A DNA stretch of 64,000 bases from positions 1,356,921 through 1,420,920 of the forward strand of contig CM001438.1 of NCBI GenBank assembly GCA_000244995.1. The letters are read 5' to 3'. This DNA comes from Burkholderiales bacterium JOSHI_001 (lineage in GTDB: Bacteria; Pseudomonadota; Gammaproteobacteria; Burkholderiales; Burkholderiaceae_C). Positions 47,512 to 55,737 of the stretch are shown here, piece by piece. The position numbers and the translations under genes were made by a program. Under the pieces are notes generated by a model that saw nothing but the letters and a program-made list of their open reading frames with translations, was not told where the DNA came from and searched no databases. The number at the start of each line of letters is the position of its first letter. Positions within the stretch are counted from its first letter, which is position 1.

Positions 47512-47517
47512 TAGGAT
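47512..47517 (+). promoter_or_regulatory. Candidate -10 box TAGGAT, leaderless spacing
   Basis: TAGGAT ends seven bases before the exonuclease ATG at 47525, in the 30-base divergent gap. Transcription would begin at or next to the start codon. No -35 word; weak by itself, but the spacing matches the one at ubiJ. Confidence 0.3.
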
Positions 47518-47524
47518 GCTTGCC

Positions 47525-48589
47525 ATGCCCCCGGATGGCGACCTGGTGATCGAGCGGCCCGAAGGCTTGTACTGCCCGCCGGGCGATTTCTACATCGACC
47601 CCTGGCGCGCGGTGCCGCGGGCGGTGATCACCCATGCACATGCCGACCACGCCCGCGCCGGGCATGGCCGGGTGCTGGCCACCGCGGTCGGTGAAGGCGT
47701 GCTGCGCCAGCGCCTGGGCGCCATCACGCTGCAGGGCCTGGCCTATGGCGAAGTGGTGCACCACCACGGCGTGCGCCTCAGCCTGCACCCGGCCGGGCAT
47801 GTGCTGGGGTCGGCCCAGGTGCGGCTGGAACATGGCGGCCAGGTCTGGGTGGTGTCGGGTGACTACTTCCGCAGCGGGCACGAGGACAGCAACCCCACCA
47901 CGCCCGCCTTCGAACCCATCCGTTGCGATTGCTTCATCACCGAATCCACCTTTGGCCTGCCGGTGTACCGCTGGCGGCCTCAAGAAGACGTGCTGGCCGA
48001 CATCAATGCCTGGTGGGCCGACAACGCCGCGGCCGGCCGGCCCAGCCTGCTGCTGGCCTACAGCCTGGGCAAGGCGCAGCGCGTGCTGGCCGGGGTGGAC
48101 GCGGGCATCGGTCCCATCTTCGTGCACCCGGCGGTGGAGCCGATCAACGCCGCCTACCGCGCAGTGGGCGTGCCGCTGCCGCCCACCCGGGTGCTGGGCG
48201 CCGGCAAGGCCGATGCGGCCACCCGCGCCGCGCTGAAGCAGGCCCTGGTGGTGGCGCCACCCATGGTGCGCGGCAGTGCCTGGGCCGCACCGCTGGGTGA
48301 CGCCAGCGAGGCCTTCGCCAGCGGCTGGATGCAACTGCGCGGCCACCGCCGCCGCCAGGGCCTGGACCGCGGCTTTGCACTGAGCGACCACGCCGACTGG
48401 CCCGGCCTGCTGCGCACCGTGGCCGACACCGGGGCCGAGCGGGTGATCGTCACCCACGGCTTTGAAGCGGTGATGGTGCGCTGGCTGCGCGAACAGGGCC
48501 TGCGGGCCGGGTCGTTCCAGACGCAGTTTGCAGGTGATGGCGGCGCGGCCGAGGCCGCCGACCCACCGCCCGTCGTCCCCGCCGCGTGA
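47525..48589 (+). CDS. Ligase-associated DNA exonuclease (metallo-beta-lactamase fold)
   Basis: 354 residues from ATG 47525 (MPPDGDLVIERPEGLYCPPG); the upstream part of the frame is a shadow. Metal site VITHAHADHARAG (H-x-H-x-D-H), LHPAGHVLGSAQV, VVSGDYFRS, CDCFITESTFGLPVYRW, and FALSDHADWPGLL with VIVTHGFEAV. This matches the MBL/beta-CASP-like exonuclease encoded next to an ATP-dependent ligase in bacterial DNA repair. The ligase starts six bases later, as expected. Confidence 0.92.
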   Translation: MPPDGDLVIERPEGLYCPPGDFYIDPWRAVPRAVITHAHADHARAGHGRVLATAVGEGVLRQRLGAITLQGLAYGEVVHHHGVRLSLHPAGHVLGSAQVRLEHGGQVWVVSGDYFRSGHEDSNPTTPAFEPIRCDCFITESTFGLPVYRWRPQEDVLADINAWWADNAAAGRPSLLLAYSLGKAQRVLAGVDAGIGPIFVHPAVEPINAAYRAVGVPLPPTRVLGAGKADAATRAALKQALVVAPPMVRGSAWAAPLGDASEAFASGWMQLRGHRRRQGLDRGFALSDHADWPGLLRTVADTGAERVIVTHGFEAVMVRWLREQGLRAGSFQTQFAGDGGAAEAADPPPVVPAA

Positions 48590-48595
48590 CGCGCC

Positions 48596-50308
48596 ATGCA
48601 GCACTTCGCCGCGCTGTACGCCGAACTGGACGCCAGCCCTTCCACCCAGCACAAGGTGTCGGCGCTGCGGCGCTACCTGGCCCAGGCCGTGCCCGAAGAC
48701 GCCGCCTGGGCGCTGTACTTCCTGGCCGGCGGGCGGCCGCGGCGCAGCGTGTCCACTTCGCTGATGCGCGAACAGGCCTGCCTGGCCGCCGGCCTGCCCG
48801 ACTGGCTGTTCGAAGCCGGCTACCAAGCCGCCGGCGACCTGGCCGAGACCATCGCCCAGGTGCTGCCGCCGCCCGAGCGTGTGGCCTCACTCGGCCTGGC
48901 CGCGTGGATGACCCAGCGCCTGCTGCCGCTGCACGGCGCCGACGCGGCGATGCAAGCCCAGGCCCTGCAGTCCTGGTGGCGAGAACTGGACACCCCCGGC
49001 CGCTTTCTGCTGGGCAAGCTGATCGGCGGTGGCTTCCGGGTGGGTGTGAGCCGGCTGCTGGTGCAGCGTGCGCTGGCCGAACACGCCGGGCTGGACCCCA
49101 CCCTGGTGGCACAGCGCATGATGGGCTTCACCAGCGCCCGCACCCGGCCCACGGCCGAGGCCCTGTCCGCGCTGCTGGCGCCACCGGGGCAGGGCGCGGC
49201 CGACGCCGGGCAGCCCTACCCCTTCTTCCTGGCCCAGGCGCTGGAAGGCCCACCGGCGGCCAGCCTGGGCGAACGCGGTCTGTGGCAGGCCGAGTGGAAG
49301 TACGACGGCATGCGTGCGCAGGTGGTTCGGCGCGCAGGCCGCGCCTGGCTGTGGTCGCGGGGCGAGGAACTGGTGGGTGAGGCCTTCCCCGAAGTGCTGG
49401 AACAGGCCGCGGCCCTGCCCGACGGCACGGTGCTGGACGGCGAACTGCTGGTGTGGCCCGATGGTGCTGCGCGGCCGGCACCCTTTGCCCAACTGCAGCA
49501 GCGGGCCAACCGAAAAACCGTGGGCAAGGCCTTGCGCCAGCGTGCGCCGGTGCGCTTCGTCGCCTACGACCTGCTGGAGTTCGGCGGCGTGGACCAGCGC
49601 GAACGGCCCCTGGCCGAACGCCGACCGGCCTTGGAAGCCCTGCTGGCCCAGGGCCCCTACGCCGCGGCGCCGGTGCTGAACACACCCGACTGGCCCAGCT
49701 TGGCCGCCCAGCGCGCCACCAGCCTGGCGCAGGGCGTGGAGGGCTTGATGCTCAAGGCCCTGGCCAGCGCCTACGGCAGCGGGCGCAGCCAGGCCACCGC
49801 CGGCCTGGCGGGCGGCGCCTGGTGGAAGTGGAAGTTGGAACCCGAACGGGTGGACGGGGTGCTGATCTACGCCCAGGCCGGCCACGGCCGCCGCGCCGGT
49901 GTGTACACCGACTACACCTTCGCGGTCTGGAACCGGGCCCCGCGGGACGCGGCGGAGGCCCAGGCCGTGGTGGACGCCATCGCCCGGCGCGAGCCGGCCC
50001 AGCCCGGTGCCTTGCAGCTGGTGGCCTTCACCAAGGCCTACTCGGGTTTGACCGACGCCGAATTCGCCGCGGTGGACCGCGAGGTGCGTGCCCACACGCT
50101 GGAAAGGTTCGGTCCGGTGCGCAGCGTGCGGCCCACGCTGGTGTTCGAACTGGGTTTTGAAGGTATCCAGCGCAGCGCGCGCCACAAATCCGGCGTGGCC
50201 TTGCGCTTCCCCAGAATGCTGCGCCTGCGGCCGGACAAGCCGTTGCACCAGGCTGATACCCTGGACAGCTTGCAGGCGCTGTTGCGCGCCAGAGAGGACA
50301 TATCGTGA
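48596..50308 (+). CDS. ATP-dependent DNA ligase (exonuclease-linked type)
   Basis: 570 residues. N-terminal all-helical DNA-binding part (1-210, FAALYAELDASPSTQHKVSA), then the adenylation domain with nucleophile Lys in WKYDGMRAQVV, WSRGEELVG, DGTVLDGELLVW, and EGLMLKALASAYGSGRS. The OB fold follows (WWKWKLEPERVDGVLIYAQA, RPTLVFELGFEGIQRSARHK). This is a small repair ligase, not the NAD-dependent replicative one. The Lhr-type helicase and phosphoesterase that often complete the set are not in the window. Its stop overlaps the patatin start. Confidence 0.95.
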   Translation: MQHFAALYAELDASPSTQHKVSALRRYLAQAVPEDAAWALYFLAGGRPRRSVSTSLMREQACLAAGLPDWLFEAGYQAAGDLAETIAQVLPPPERVASLGLAAWMTQRLLPLHGADAAMQAQALQSWWRELDTPGRFLLGKLIGGGFRVGVSRLLVQRALAEHAGLDPTLVAQRMMGFTSARTRPTAEALSALLAPPGQGAADAGQPYPFFLAQALEGPPAASLGERGLWQAEWKYDGMRAQVVRRAGRAWLWSRGEELVGEAFPEVLEQAAALPDGTVLDGELLVWPDGAARPAPFAQLQQRANRKTVGKALRQRAPVRFVAYDLLEFGGVDQRERPLAERRPALEALLAQGPYAAAPVLNTPDWPSLAAQRATSLAQGVEGLMLKALASAYGSGRSQATAGLAGGAWWKWKLEPERVDGVLIYAQAGHGRRAGVYTDYTFAVWNRAPRDAAEAQAVVDAIARREPAQPGALQLVAFTKAYSGLTDAEFAAVDREVRAHTLERFGPVRSVRPTLVFELGFEGIQRSARHKSGVALRFPRMLRLRPDKPLHQADTLDSLQALLRAREDIS

Positions 50309-51411
50309 GCTCCGCCCCGCCCCACCGACCTGCACGCAAAGCGGCTTCCCGGCCCGGCCGCCGCGCGGCCCAGGGCCCGGCACCGGTGAACCTGGCCTTG
50401 CAGGGCGGCGGCTCGCACGGCGCGTTCACCTGGGGCGTGCTGGACGCACTGCTGGAAGACGGCTCGCTGGAACTGGCCGGGCTGTCCGGCACCAGTGCCG
50501 GCGCCATGAACGCCGCGGTGCTGGCCTGCGGCCTGGCGCGCGGCGGGCGCGACGGAGCGCGCGAAGCGCTGCGCTCGTTCTGGGCCTGCCTGTCGGGCCA
50601 GGCCCAGGCCTTTGGCCCCGCGCCAGACCTGCCGGCGATGAACGCGATGAACTTGGGCGGCACCCCTGGCCTGGCGCAGTTCAACCTGGACGCCAACCCC
50701 TTCTTCGGCTGGATCAACGCCTGGTTGGGCCTGTTCAGCCCCTACCAGTTCAACCCGCTGAACCTGAACACGCTGCGCGACGTGCTGAGCGCGCATGTGA
50801 GCGACGTGGAGTTGCAGAACCTGCCCACACCGCTGTACGTCACCGCCACCTCGGTGCGAACCGGGCAGCCGCGCGTCTTCAGCGGCCAAGGCCTGAGCGT
50901 GGACGCGCTGATGGCCTCGGCCTGCCTGCCGCAGTTGTTCCAGGCGGTGCAGATCGAAGGTGAACCCTTCTGGGACGGCGGCTTCGTCGGCAACCCGTCG
51001 CTGTGGCCGCTGTTCGAGACCGGCGTGGCCGACATCGTGCTGGTGCAACTGGACCCGCTGCTGCGCAAGGACACGCCCGACACCGCGGTGGAAATCACCG
51101 ACCGCCTGAACGAGATCACCTTCAACGCCAGCCTCACGGCCGAGATGCGCGCCATCCACTTCGTCCAGAAGCTGGCCGCTCAGGGCCATCTGCCCGAAGG
51201 CTACCTGGTGCCGCGGCTGCACCGCATTGCCGACGACGAGGCGCTGGCGCCGCTGACGGCCAGCAGCAAGTACAACACCGACGGGCGCTTCCTGACCGAG
51301 TTGTTCGCGTTGGGCCGCGCGGCCGCGCAGCGCTGGCTGGCGGGCGACCGGCGCCAGGTGGGCCAGGTCCAGGGTTGCGACATCGCGCGGGTGTATCTGG
51401 ACCCGCGCTGA
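50305..51411 (+). CDS. Patatin-like phospholipase
   Basis: 368 residues from GTG 50305 (GTGA overlap with the ligase stop). Oxyanion loop LALQGGGSHGAFTWGVL, nucleophile GLSGTSAGAMNAAV (G-T-S-A-G) and the catalytic Asp in EPFWDGGFVGNPSLWPL form the Ser/Asp dyad. The N-terminal 30 residues are Arg/Pro/Ala-rich with no signal. The C-terminal half contains helices consistent with a lipid acyl hydrolase. Substrate unknown. Coupling to a DNA repair ligase is unusual. Confidence 0.92.
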   Translation: MSSAPPHRPARKAASRPGRRAAQGPAPVNLALQGGGSHGAFTWGVLDALLEDGSLELAGLSGTSAGAMNAAVLACGLARGGRDGAREALRSFWACLSGQAQAFGPAPDLPAMNAMNLGGTPGLAQFNLDANPFFGWINAWLGLFSPYQFNPLNLNTLRDVLSAHVSDVELQNLPTPLYVTATSVRTGQPRVFSGQGLSVDALMASACLPQLFQAVQIEGEPFWDGGFVGNPSLWPLFETGVADIVLVQLDPLLRKDTPDTAVEITDRLNEITFNASLTAEMRAIHFVQKLAAQGHLPEGYLVPRLHRIADDEALAPLTASSKYNTDGRFLTELFALGRAAAQRWLAGDRRQVGQVQGCDIARVYLDPR

Positions 51412-51421
51412 ACGCCGCGCC

Positions 51422-51440
51422 GCCGGCTCAGGCTGCCGGC
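51422..51440. terminator. GCCGGC hairpin between convergent patatin and OGT genes
   Basis: Two GCCGGC words separated by TCAGGCT form a 6-bp stem overlapping the OGT stop codon (51428-51430). Short and without a U-run; weak evidence. Confidence 0.3.
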
Positions 51441-53362
51441 AGGTGGGCCGCGGGCAGGCCCTGGTCGTGCCGGTCCAGCATGCGCAGGTACAGCGCTTCG
51501 ATGTCGCGCGTGAAGCGCAGGCTGTCGAACAGCGCGCTGCCGCTGCGGGCCTGGGCCAGGTGCTCGCGCAGGCGTTCGCGTTGCGGCCGGTCATGGGCCA
51601 ATGCCACGATGCGTTCTTCGTAGTGGGCCACGTCGTCACAGATCAGCCCGTCCAGACCCACGGCGTGGTTCAGGCTGGCCGCCACCCGGCTGGCGAAGGT
51701 GCGCCCGGCGAAGGTGACCACCGGCACGGCGGCCCACAGCGCATCGCTGGCCGTGGTGTGCGCATTGCAGGGCCAGGTGTCGATGAAGATGTCGGCCAGT
51801 TGCAGCCTGGCCATGTGGTGCTTGGGATGGCGCCGAGGCGCCCACGCCAGGCGTTCGGGCGCGATGCCGCGCTTGGCCGCTTCCAGCTCGATGTTCTTGC
51901 GCACCTGGCCATTCCATTCCAGCAGCCACAGCACGGCCTGCGGCAGGCGGTGCAGCAGCCGGCACCAGGTGTCGAACACGGGGGCTGAAATCTTGAAGGG
52001 CTGGTTGAAGCCGCACAGCACCAGCGGCCCGCCCTGGCCATCGTCGGGCAGCCCGGCCTCGCTGCGCGTGGGCGGGGTCGGCAGCGCGCGCTGGCGGTCG
52101 TTGGGCTGGTAGCAGACGGGCATCTGGGCGATCTTCTCGTCGAAGTGCGCCGCGTGTTCCAGCGGGGTCACCACCGGGTCGCCCACGATGTAGTCGATGA
52201 AGTCGGCGCCGGTGGAACCCGGAAAGCCCAGGAAGGACGCGCTCACCCGGGCCGGCTTCCAGGCGAACAGCGACAGGCGGTTGTCCTTGGTGTAGCCCTT
52301 CAGGTCGATCAGCAGGTCCACACGGTCGTCGCGGATGCGCTGCGCCGCGTCGCGGTCGCTCACCCCGCGCAGGTTCACGAAGTGCTCGGCCGCGCCTTCG
52401 ATGCGTTTTCGCATCAGGCTGCCGTCGTCCTTGCCGTGCGAATACAGCGTCACCTCGAAGCGTTCGCGGTCGTGGTGCTCCAGCATCTCGGCCATCAGGA
52501 TGCAGGTGGCGTGCTGGTGGAAATCGGCCGACACATAGCCCACGCGCAGCCGGCCTTGGCGTTCGGCCGGCGTGCGCGCGGGCAGGGCCGGCAGGGCTTG
52601 CACGTCGATGGTGGACTGGCGCGACGCCGCGCGTGCGGCGCGCAGTTGGTCCACCGGGTCGTCGAACAGGGTGACATGGGCAAACGGCGTGGTGGGCGCG
52701 GCGGCCCCGTCGGGCAAGGCATGCAGCGCAGCCAGCAGGGCGACCAGGTCGGCCTGGGCGCTTTGCCAGCGGCAGACTTCGCGTTCGAAGTAGCTCAGCA
52801 GCCCGCGCACGCCCAGCTCATGGCGGCCGATGCCCAGCGCCAGCGCGGTGTGGAAGCACTGCGCGGCTTCTTCCTTCATGTCCAGTTCGTTGAAGCAGGT
52901 GCCCATCTGGTAGTGCACCTGGGGCAGGTCGATCTTCAGCGCCAGGGCGTCGAAGTAGGCCGCGATCGCTTCCTTGGGCTTGCCGCTGTACTGCAGGGCG
53001 CGGCCCAGGCTCTCGTGCCAATCGTGCCCGCGTGGCGCTTCAGGCGGCAGGGCGCGCAGCGCCGTCACCACCTCGGCGTGGCGCTTCTGCTCGGTCAGGC
53101 AATGGGCCCACAGCGCGCAAGCCACCACCTGCGCGGGGTCGGCGCGAAAGGCCTTCTCGGCCGCGTCACCGGCTTCGCGGATGCGGCCCTGGCGCAGCAG
53201 CGCGCGCGCCAGGTTCAAGGCGTACAGCGACTCGTGCGGGGCCAGCTTCAGCGCCAGGTCAAAGGCCTTGGAGGCGGCAGACCACTGGCCCGCCTTGGCG
53301 TGCTGGGTGCCGGTCTTCCAGTGGCGCTGGGCCTTTTGGGTAACGTTGTGTTGCGTGGACAT
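51428..53362 (-). CDS. TPR/SPINDLY-type O-GlcNAc transferase (GT41)
   Basis: 644 residues from ATG 53362 (MSTQHNVTQKAQRHWKTGTQ). Residues about 20-200 are tetratricopeptide repeats (WSAASKAFDLALKLAPHESL, GKPKEAIAAYFDALALKIDL, MKEEAAQCFHTALALGI). From about 270 the GT41 catalytic part: LRVGYVSADFHQHATCILMA, LLIDLKGYTKDNR, GFPGSTGADFIDYIVGD, GFNQPFKISAPVFDTW, and IFIDTWPCNAHTTASDALWA. Its place beside two flagellins makes flagellin glycosylation the best hypothesis; target proteins are not proven by sequence. Confidence 0.9.
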   Translation of the reverse strand: MSTQHNVTQKAQRHWKTGTQHAKAGQWSAASKAFDLALKLAPHESLYALNLARALLRQGRIREAGDAAEKAFRADPAQVVACALWAHCLTEQKRHAEVVTALRALPPEAPRGHDWHESLGRALQYSGKPKEAIAAYFDALALKIDLPQVHYQMGTCFNELDMKEEAAQCFHTALALGIGRHELGVRGLLSYFEREVCRWQSAQADLVALLAALHALPDGAAAPTTPFAHVTLFDDPVDQLRAARAASRQSTIDVQALPALPARTPAERQGRLRVGYVSADFHQHATCILMAEMLEHHDRERFEVTLYSHGKDDGSLMRKRIEGAAEHFVNLRGVSDRDAAQRIRDDRVDLLIDLKGYTKDNRLSLFAWKPARVSASFLGFPGSTGADFIDYIVGDPVVTPLEHAAHFDEKIAQMPVCYQPNDRQRALPTPPTRSEAGLPDDGQGGPLVLCGFNQPFKISAPVFDTWCRLLHRLPQAVLWLLEWNGQVRKNIELEAAKRGIAPERLAWAPRRHPKHHMARLQLADIFIDTWPCNAHTTASDALWAAVPVVTFAGRTFASRVAASLNHAVGLDGLICDDVAHYEERIVALAHDRPQRERLREHLAQARSGSALFDSLRFTRDIEALYLRMLDRHDQGLPAAHLPAA

Positions 53363-53383
53363 GTGTGCGGACCAGTCTAGGAC

Positions 53384-53410
53384 TTCAGTTGCCGCGCGCA
53401 CCGCCGATAT
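53384..53410 (+). promoter_or_regulatory. Candidate sigma-28 promoter 1 of fliC1
   Basis: TTCAGTTG - 11 bases - GCCGATAT. The -10 matches 7 of 8 positions of GCCGATAA and the spacing is canonical; the -35 is weak. It predicts a leader of about 345 bases. Confidence 0.4.
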
Positions 53411-53482
53411 GGGCTGGTTTGGCGGGGTTTATCGGTCCACCACGTCAAGTGGCAGCGGCACAGCGAGCGAGCAAAAAATCAC

Positions 53483-53510
53483 TCAAGTTCACCTGCCACG
53501 GACTCGATAA
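53483..53510 (+). promoter_or_regulatory. Candidate sigma-28 promoter 2 of fliC1
   Basis: TCAAGTTC - 12 bases - CTCGATAA. The -35 word is the same as at fliD (55684); the -10 matches 6 of 8 and the spacer is one base long. Leader of about 245 bases. Confidence 0.45.
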
Positions 53511-53761
53511 CCAGCCAACGGGATCGACGGCAGAAGTCGCAAGGCAGATGCAAGAGGTTCCGGGGTCCGGTTGGACCGGTTGACAGATTGCGATGCAACA
53601 ACCCGATGTTCATTGGCAACTGGAGATCCGGCTGACGCGGGCGGCGCCACCACCTTCACCGGCGGTGGCAGACCAAGGTGCGGCGGAATACGCCGCCGTG
53701 CTGGAAGTTGACGCCGGCGATTGCAATGCCGGGATTTGCTGAAACCTTTTTGGAGATCATC

Positions 53762-54607
53762 ATGGGTGCCATCATCAACACCAACATCGGTTCGCTGAAT
53801 GCTCAGCGCAACATGATCAGTTCGCAGGCCTCTTTGGCCACGTCCATGCAACGCCTGTCTTCCGGCCTGCGTGTGAACAGTGCCAAGGACGACGCCGCCG
53901 GCCTGGCGATTGCCGAACGCATGAACGCACAAGTGCGTGGCATGAACGTGGCGGTTCGCAATGCCAACGACGGCATCTCGATGGCGCAGACCGCTGAAGG
54001 CGCGCTGTCCAAGGTGGGCGACGCCCTGCAGCGAATGCGGGAACTGGCGGTGCAGTCTCGCAACGCGTCCAACAGCGACAGCGACAAGGATTCGCTGAAC
54101 AAGGAATTCGCCGAACTGCAGAAGGAAATCACCCGCGTCATCGGCGGCACGGCCTTCAACGGCAAGCATGTCATCGGCGCCGACGGCACGGCCATGACCT
54201 TCCAGATCGGCGCCAACACCTCCGCTGACGACGAAGTGGTGGTCACGACCGAGAACCTGAACAGCAACGCCGACATCAGCGCGATCTCCGCCACCACGGT
54301 GGTGATCGACTCCACCGCCGGCACCACCGCGATTGCCAGCGTGATCGAGAACATCGACACCGCCCTGGACACGGTGAACAACCAGCGCGCCTTCTTCGGT
54401 GCCACGCAAAGCCGCTTCGAGGCCATCATCTCGAACCTGCAGCAGAGCGTGGAAAACCAGAGCGCCGCGCGCAGCCGCATCATGGACGCCGACTTCGCGC
54501 AGGAAACGGCCAACCTCAGCCGCTCGCAGATCCTGCAGCAGGCCGGCACGGCGATGGTGGCCCAGGCCAACCAGTTGCCGCAGCAGGTGCTGTCGCTCTT
54601 GCGCTGA
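53762..54607 (+). CDS. fliC: Flagellin 1
   Basis: 281 residues, a short flagellin made of D0/D1 only plus a small variable centre. Start MGAIINTNIGSLNAQRNMIS at ATG 53762, with GGAG upstream; the frame back to 53678 lies in a hairpin. Conserved N-terminus LATSMQRLSSGLRVNSAKDD and C-terminus AARSRIMDADFAQETANLSR with a final QLPQQVLSLLR. The centre is Thr/Ser-rich (ISAISATTVVIDSTAGTTAI), a likely place for O-glycans. Followed by a strong terminator and a paralogue. Confidence 0.97.
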   Translation: MGAIINTNIGSLNAQRNMISSQASLATSMQRLSSGLRVNSAKDDAAGLAIAERMNAQVRGMNVAVRNANDGISMAQTAEGALSKVGDALQRMRELAVQSRNASNSDSDKDSLNKEFAELQKEITRVIGGTAFNGKHVIGADGTAMTFQIGANTSADDEVVVTTENLNSNADISAISATTVVIDSTAGTTAIASVIENIDTALDTVNNQRAFFGATQSRFEAIISNLQQSVENQSAARSRIMDADFAQETANLSRSQILQQAGTAMVAQANQLPQQVLSLLR

Positions 54608-54664
54608 CGTCGACTCAGCAGCGCATGACGGGGGCGCTTCCCGCGCCGCCTTCCCGCCCCCCCG

Positions 54665-54712
54665 CCGCAAGGCACCCGGTTCCAGGACCAGGTGCCTTGC
54701 GGCATTTCTTTT
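54665..54712 (+). terminator. Rho-independent terminator of fliC1
   Basis: Perfect 12-bp stem CCGCAAGGCACC / GGTGCCTTGCGG with a 14-base loop, followed by CATTTCTTTT. Best terminator in the window. It ends the fliC1 transcript before fliC2, so fliC2 needs its own promoter or read-through. Confidence 0.85.
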
Positions 54713-54807
54713 GGCGGGTTTTGCAGCTTCATTTCGGTGCTTCGGGGAATTCAAGCCTTCTCACAATCCGGTTCATGGAGTCACAGGCTTCCTAAGGAGT
54801 TCAACCC

Positions 54808-55656
54808 ATGCCGCAAACCATCAATACCAACCTGGCCTCGATGAATGCCCAGCGCAACCTCAACGGTTCGCAAAATTCATTGGCCACGTCCATGCAGCGG
54901 CTGTCCTCCGGCCTGCGTGTGAACAGTGCCAAGGACGACGCTGCCGGCCTGGCGATTGCCGAACGCATGAACGCGCAGGTGCGCGGCATGAACGTGGCAG
55001 TGAGAAACGCCAACGACGGCATATCCATGTCCCAGGTGGCCGAAGGCGCGCTGTCCCGCGTGGGCGACGCCCTGCAGCGCATGCGTGAGCTGGCGCTGCA
55101 GTCGCGCAATGCGTCCAACAGCGACTCCGACAAGGATTCGCTGAACAAGGAATTCGCCGAGCTGCAGAAGGAAATCACCCGCGTCATCGGGGGCACCACC
55201 TTCAACGGCAAGCACATCATGGGCGCCGAGGCCACGGGCATGACCTTCCAGATCGGCGCCAATGTTACCGGCGACGACATCATCCAGGTCACGACCGAGA
55301 ACCTGAACAGCAACGCCGACATCACGGCGGTGACGGTGAGCACCGCGGTCATCGACAGCACCGCCAACGCCACGGCCATCGCCAGCGTCATCAGCTTCAT
55401 CGACACGGCGCTGGATACAGTGAACAACCAGCGCGCAACCTTCGGCGCCACGCAAAGCCGCTTCGAGGCCATCATCTCGAACCTGCAGCAGAGCGTGGAA
55501 AACCAGAGCGCGGCGCGCAGCCGCATCATGGACGCCGACTTCGCGCAGGAAACCGCCAATTTGTCACGCGCGCAGATCCTGCAGCAGGCCGGCACCGCCA
55601 TGGTGGCCCAGGCCAACCAGCTGCCGCAACAGGTCTTGCGCCTGCTGCAAGGGTGA
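54808..55656 (+). CDS. fliC: Flagellin 2
   Basis: 282 residues, tandem paralogue of flagellin 1 with near-identical ends (LATSMQRLSSGLRVNSAKDD, RSRIMDADFAQETANLSRAQ). It differs mostly in the middle (GAEATGMTFQIGANVTGDDI, AVTVSTAVIDSTANATAIAS). AAGGAG precedes the ATG. No sigma-28 box was found in the 200 bases upstream, where only a TCAAG word without a matching -10 is seen. Two subunits may build a mixed filament or allow recombination. Confidence 0.96.
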   Translation: MPQTINTNLASMNAQRNLNGSQNSLATSMQRLSSGLRVNSAKDDAAGLAIAERMNAQVRGMNVAVRNANDGISMSQVAEGALSRVGDALQRMRELALQSRNASNSDSDKDSLNKEFAELQKEITRVIGGTTFNGKHIMGAEATGMTFQIGANVTGDDIIQVTTENLNSNADITAVTVSTAVIDSTANATAIASVISFIDTALDTVNNQRATFGATQSRFEAIISNLQQSVENQSAARSRIMDADFAQETANLSRAQILQQAGTAMVAQANQLPQQVLRLLQG

Positions 55657-55683
55657 TCGTCGCGGCGGGCATCAAGCCGGGCC

Positions 55684-55710
55684 TCAAGTTCCGCAACGGG
55701 CCGCCGATAG
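55684..55710 (+). promoter_or_regulatory. Sigma-28 (FliA) promoter of fliD
   Basis: TCAAGTTC - 11 bases - GCCGATAG, 7 of 8 at the -10 with exact spacing. It ends 27 bases before the fliD ATG, and the expected start of transcription is near 55717. Confidence 0.8.
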
Positions 55711-55737
55711 TGCTGGCGTAGCCCCGAGGAACCCATC

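Larger units (their letters stand above)
53363..53761. other. 399-bp divergent intergenic region, OGT / fliC1
   Basis: Contains two candidate sigma-28 promoters for fliC1 (53384-53410 and 53483-53510), a TTGACA word at 53580-53585 without a good -10, and on the minus strand ACCGATAA (53429-53436), 67 bases upstream of OGT. The remaining 150 bases form a leader with several hairpins, including GCGGCG-GAATA-CGCCGC at 53680-53696 and GCCACC/GGTGGC at 53646-53669. A GGAG ribosome site precedes the fliC1 ATG. Confidence 0.6.

Noticed and set aside
46721-47524. 268-codon N-terminal extension of the exonuclease
   Set aside because: Runs antisense through the exported barrel gene and lacks any family similarity; the ATG at 47525 fits the MBL start.
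54748-54776. Sigma-28 promoter for fliC2 from a TCAAG word
   Set aside because: No GCCGATAA-like word at the right distance.
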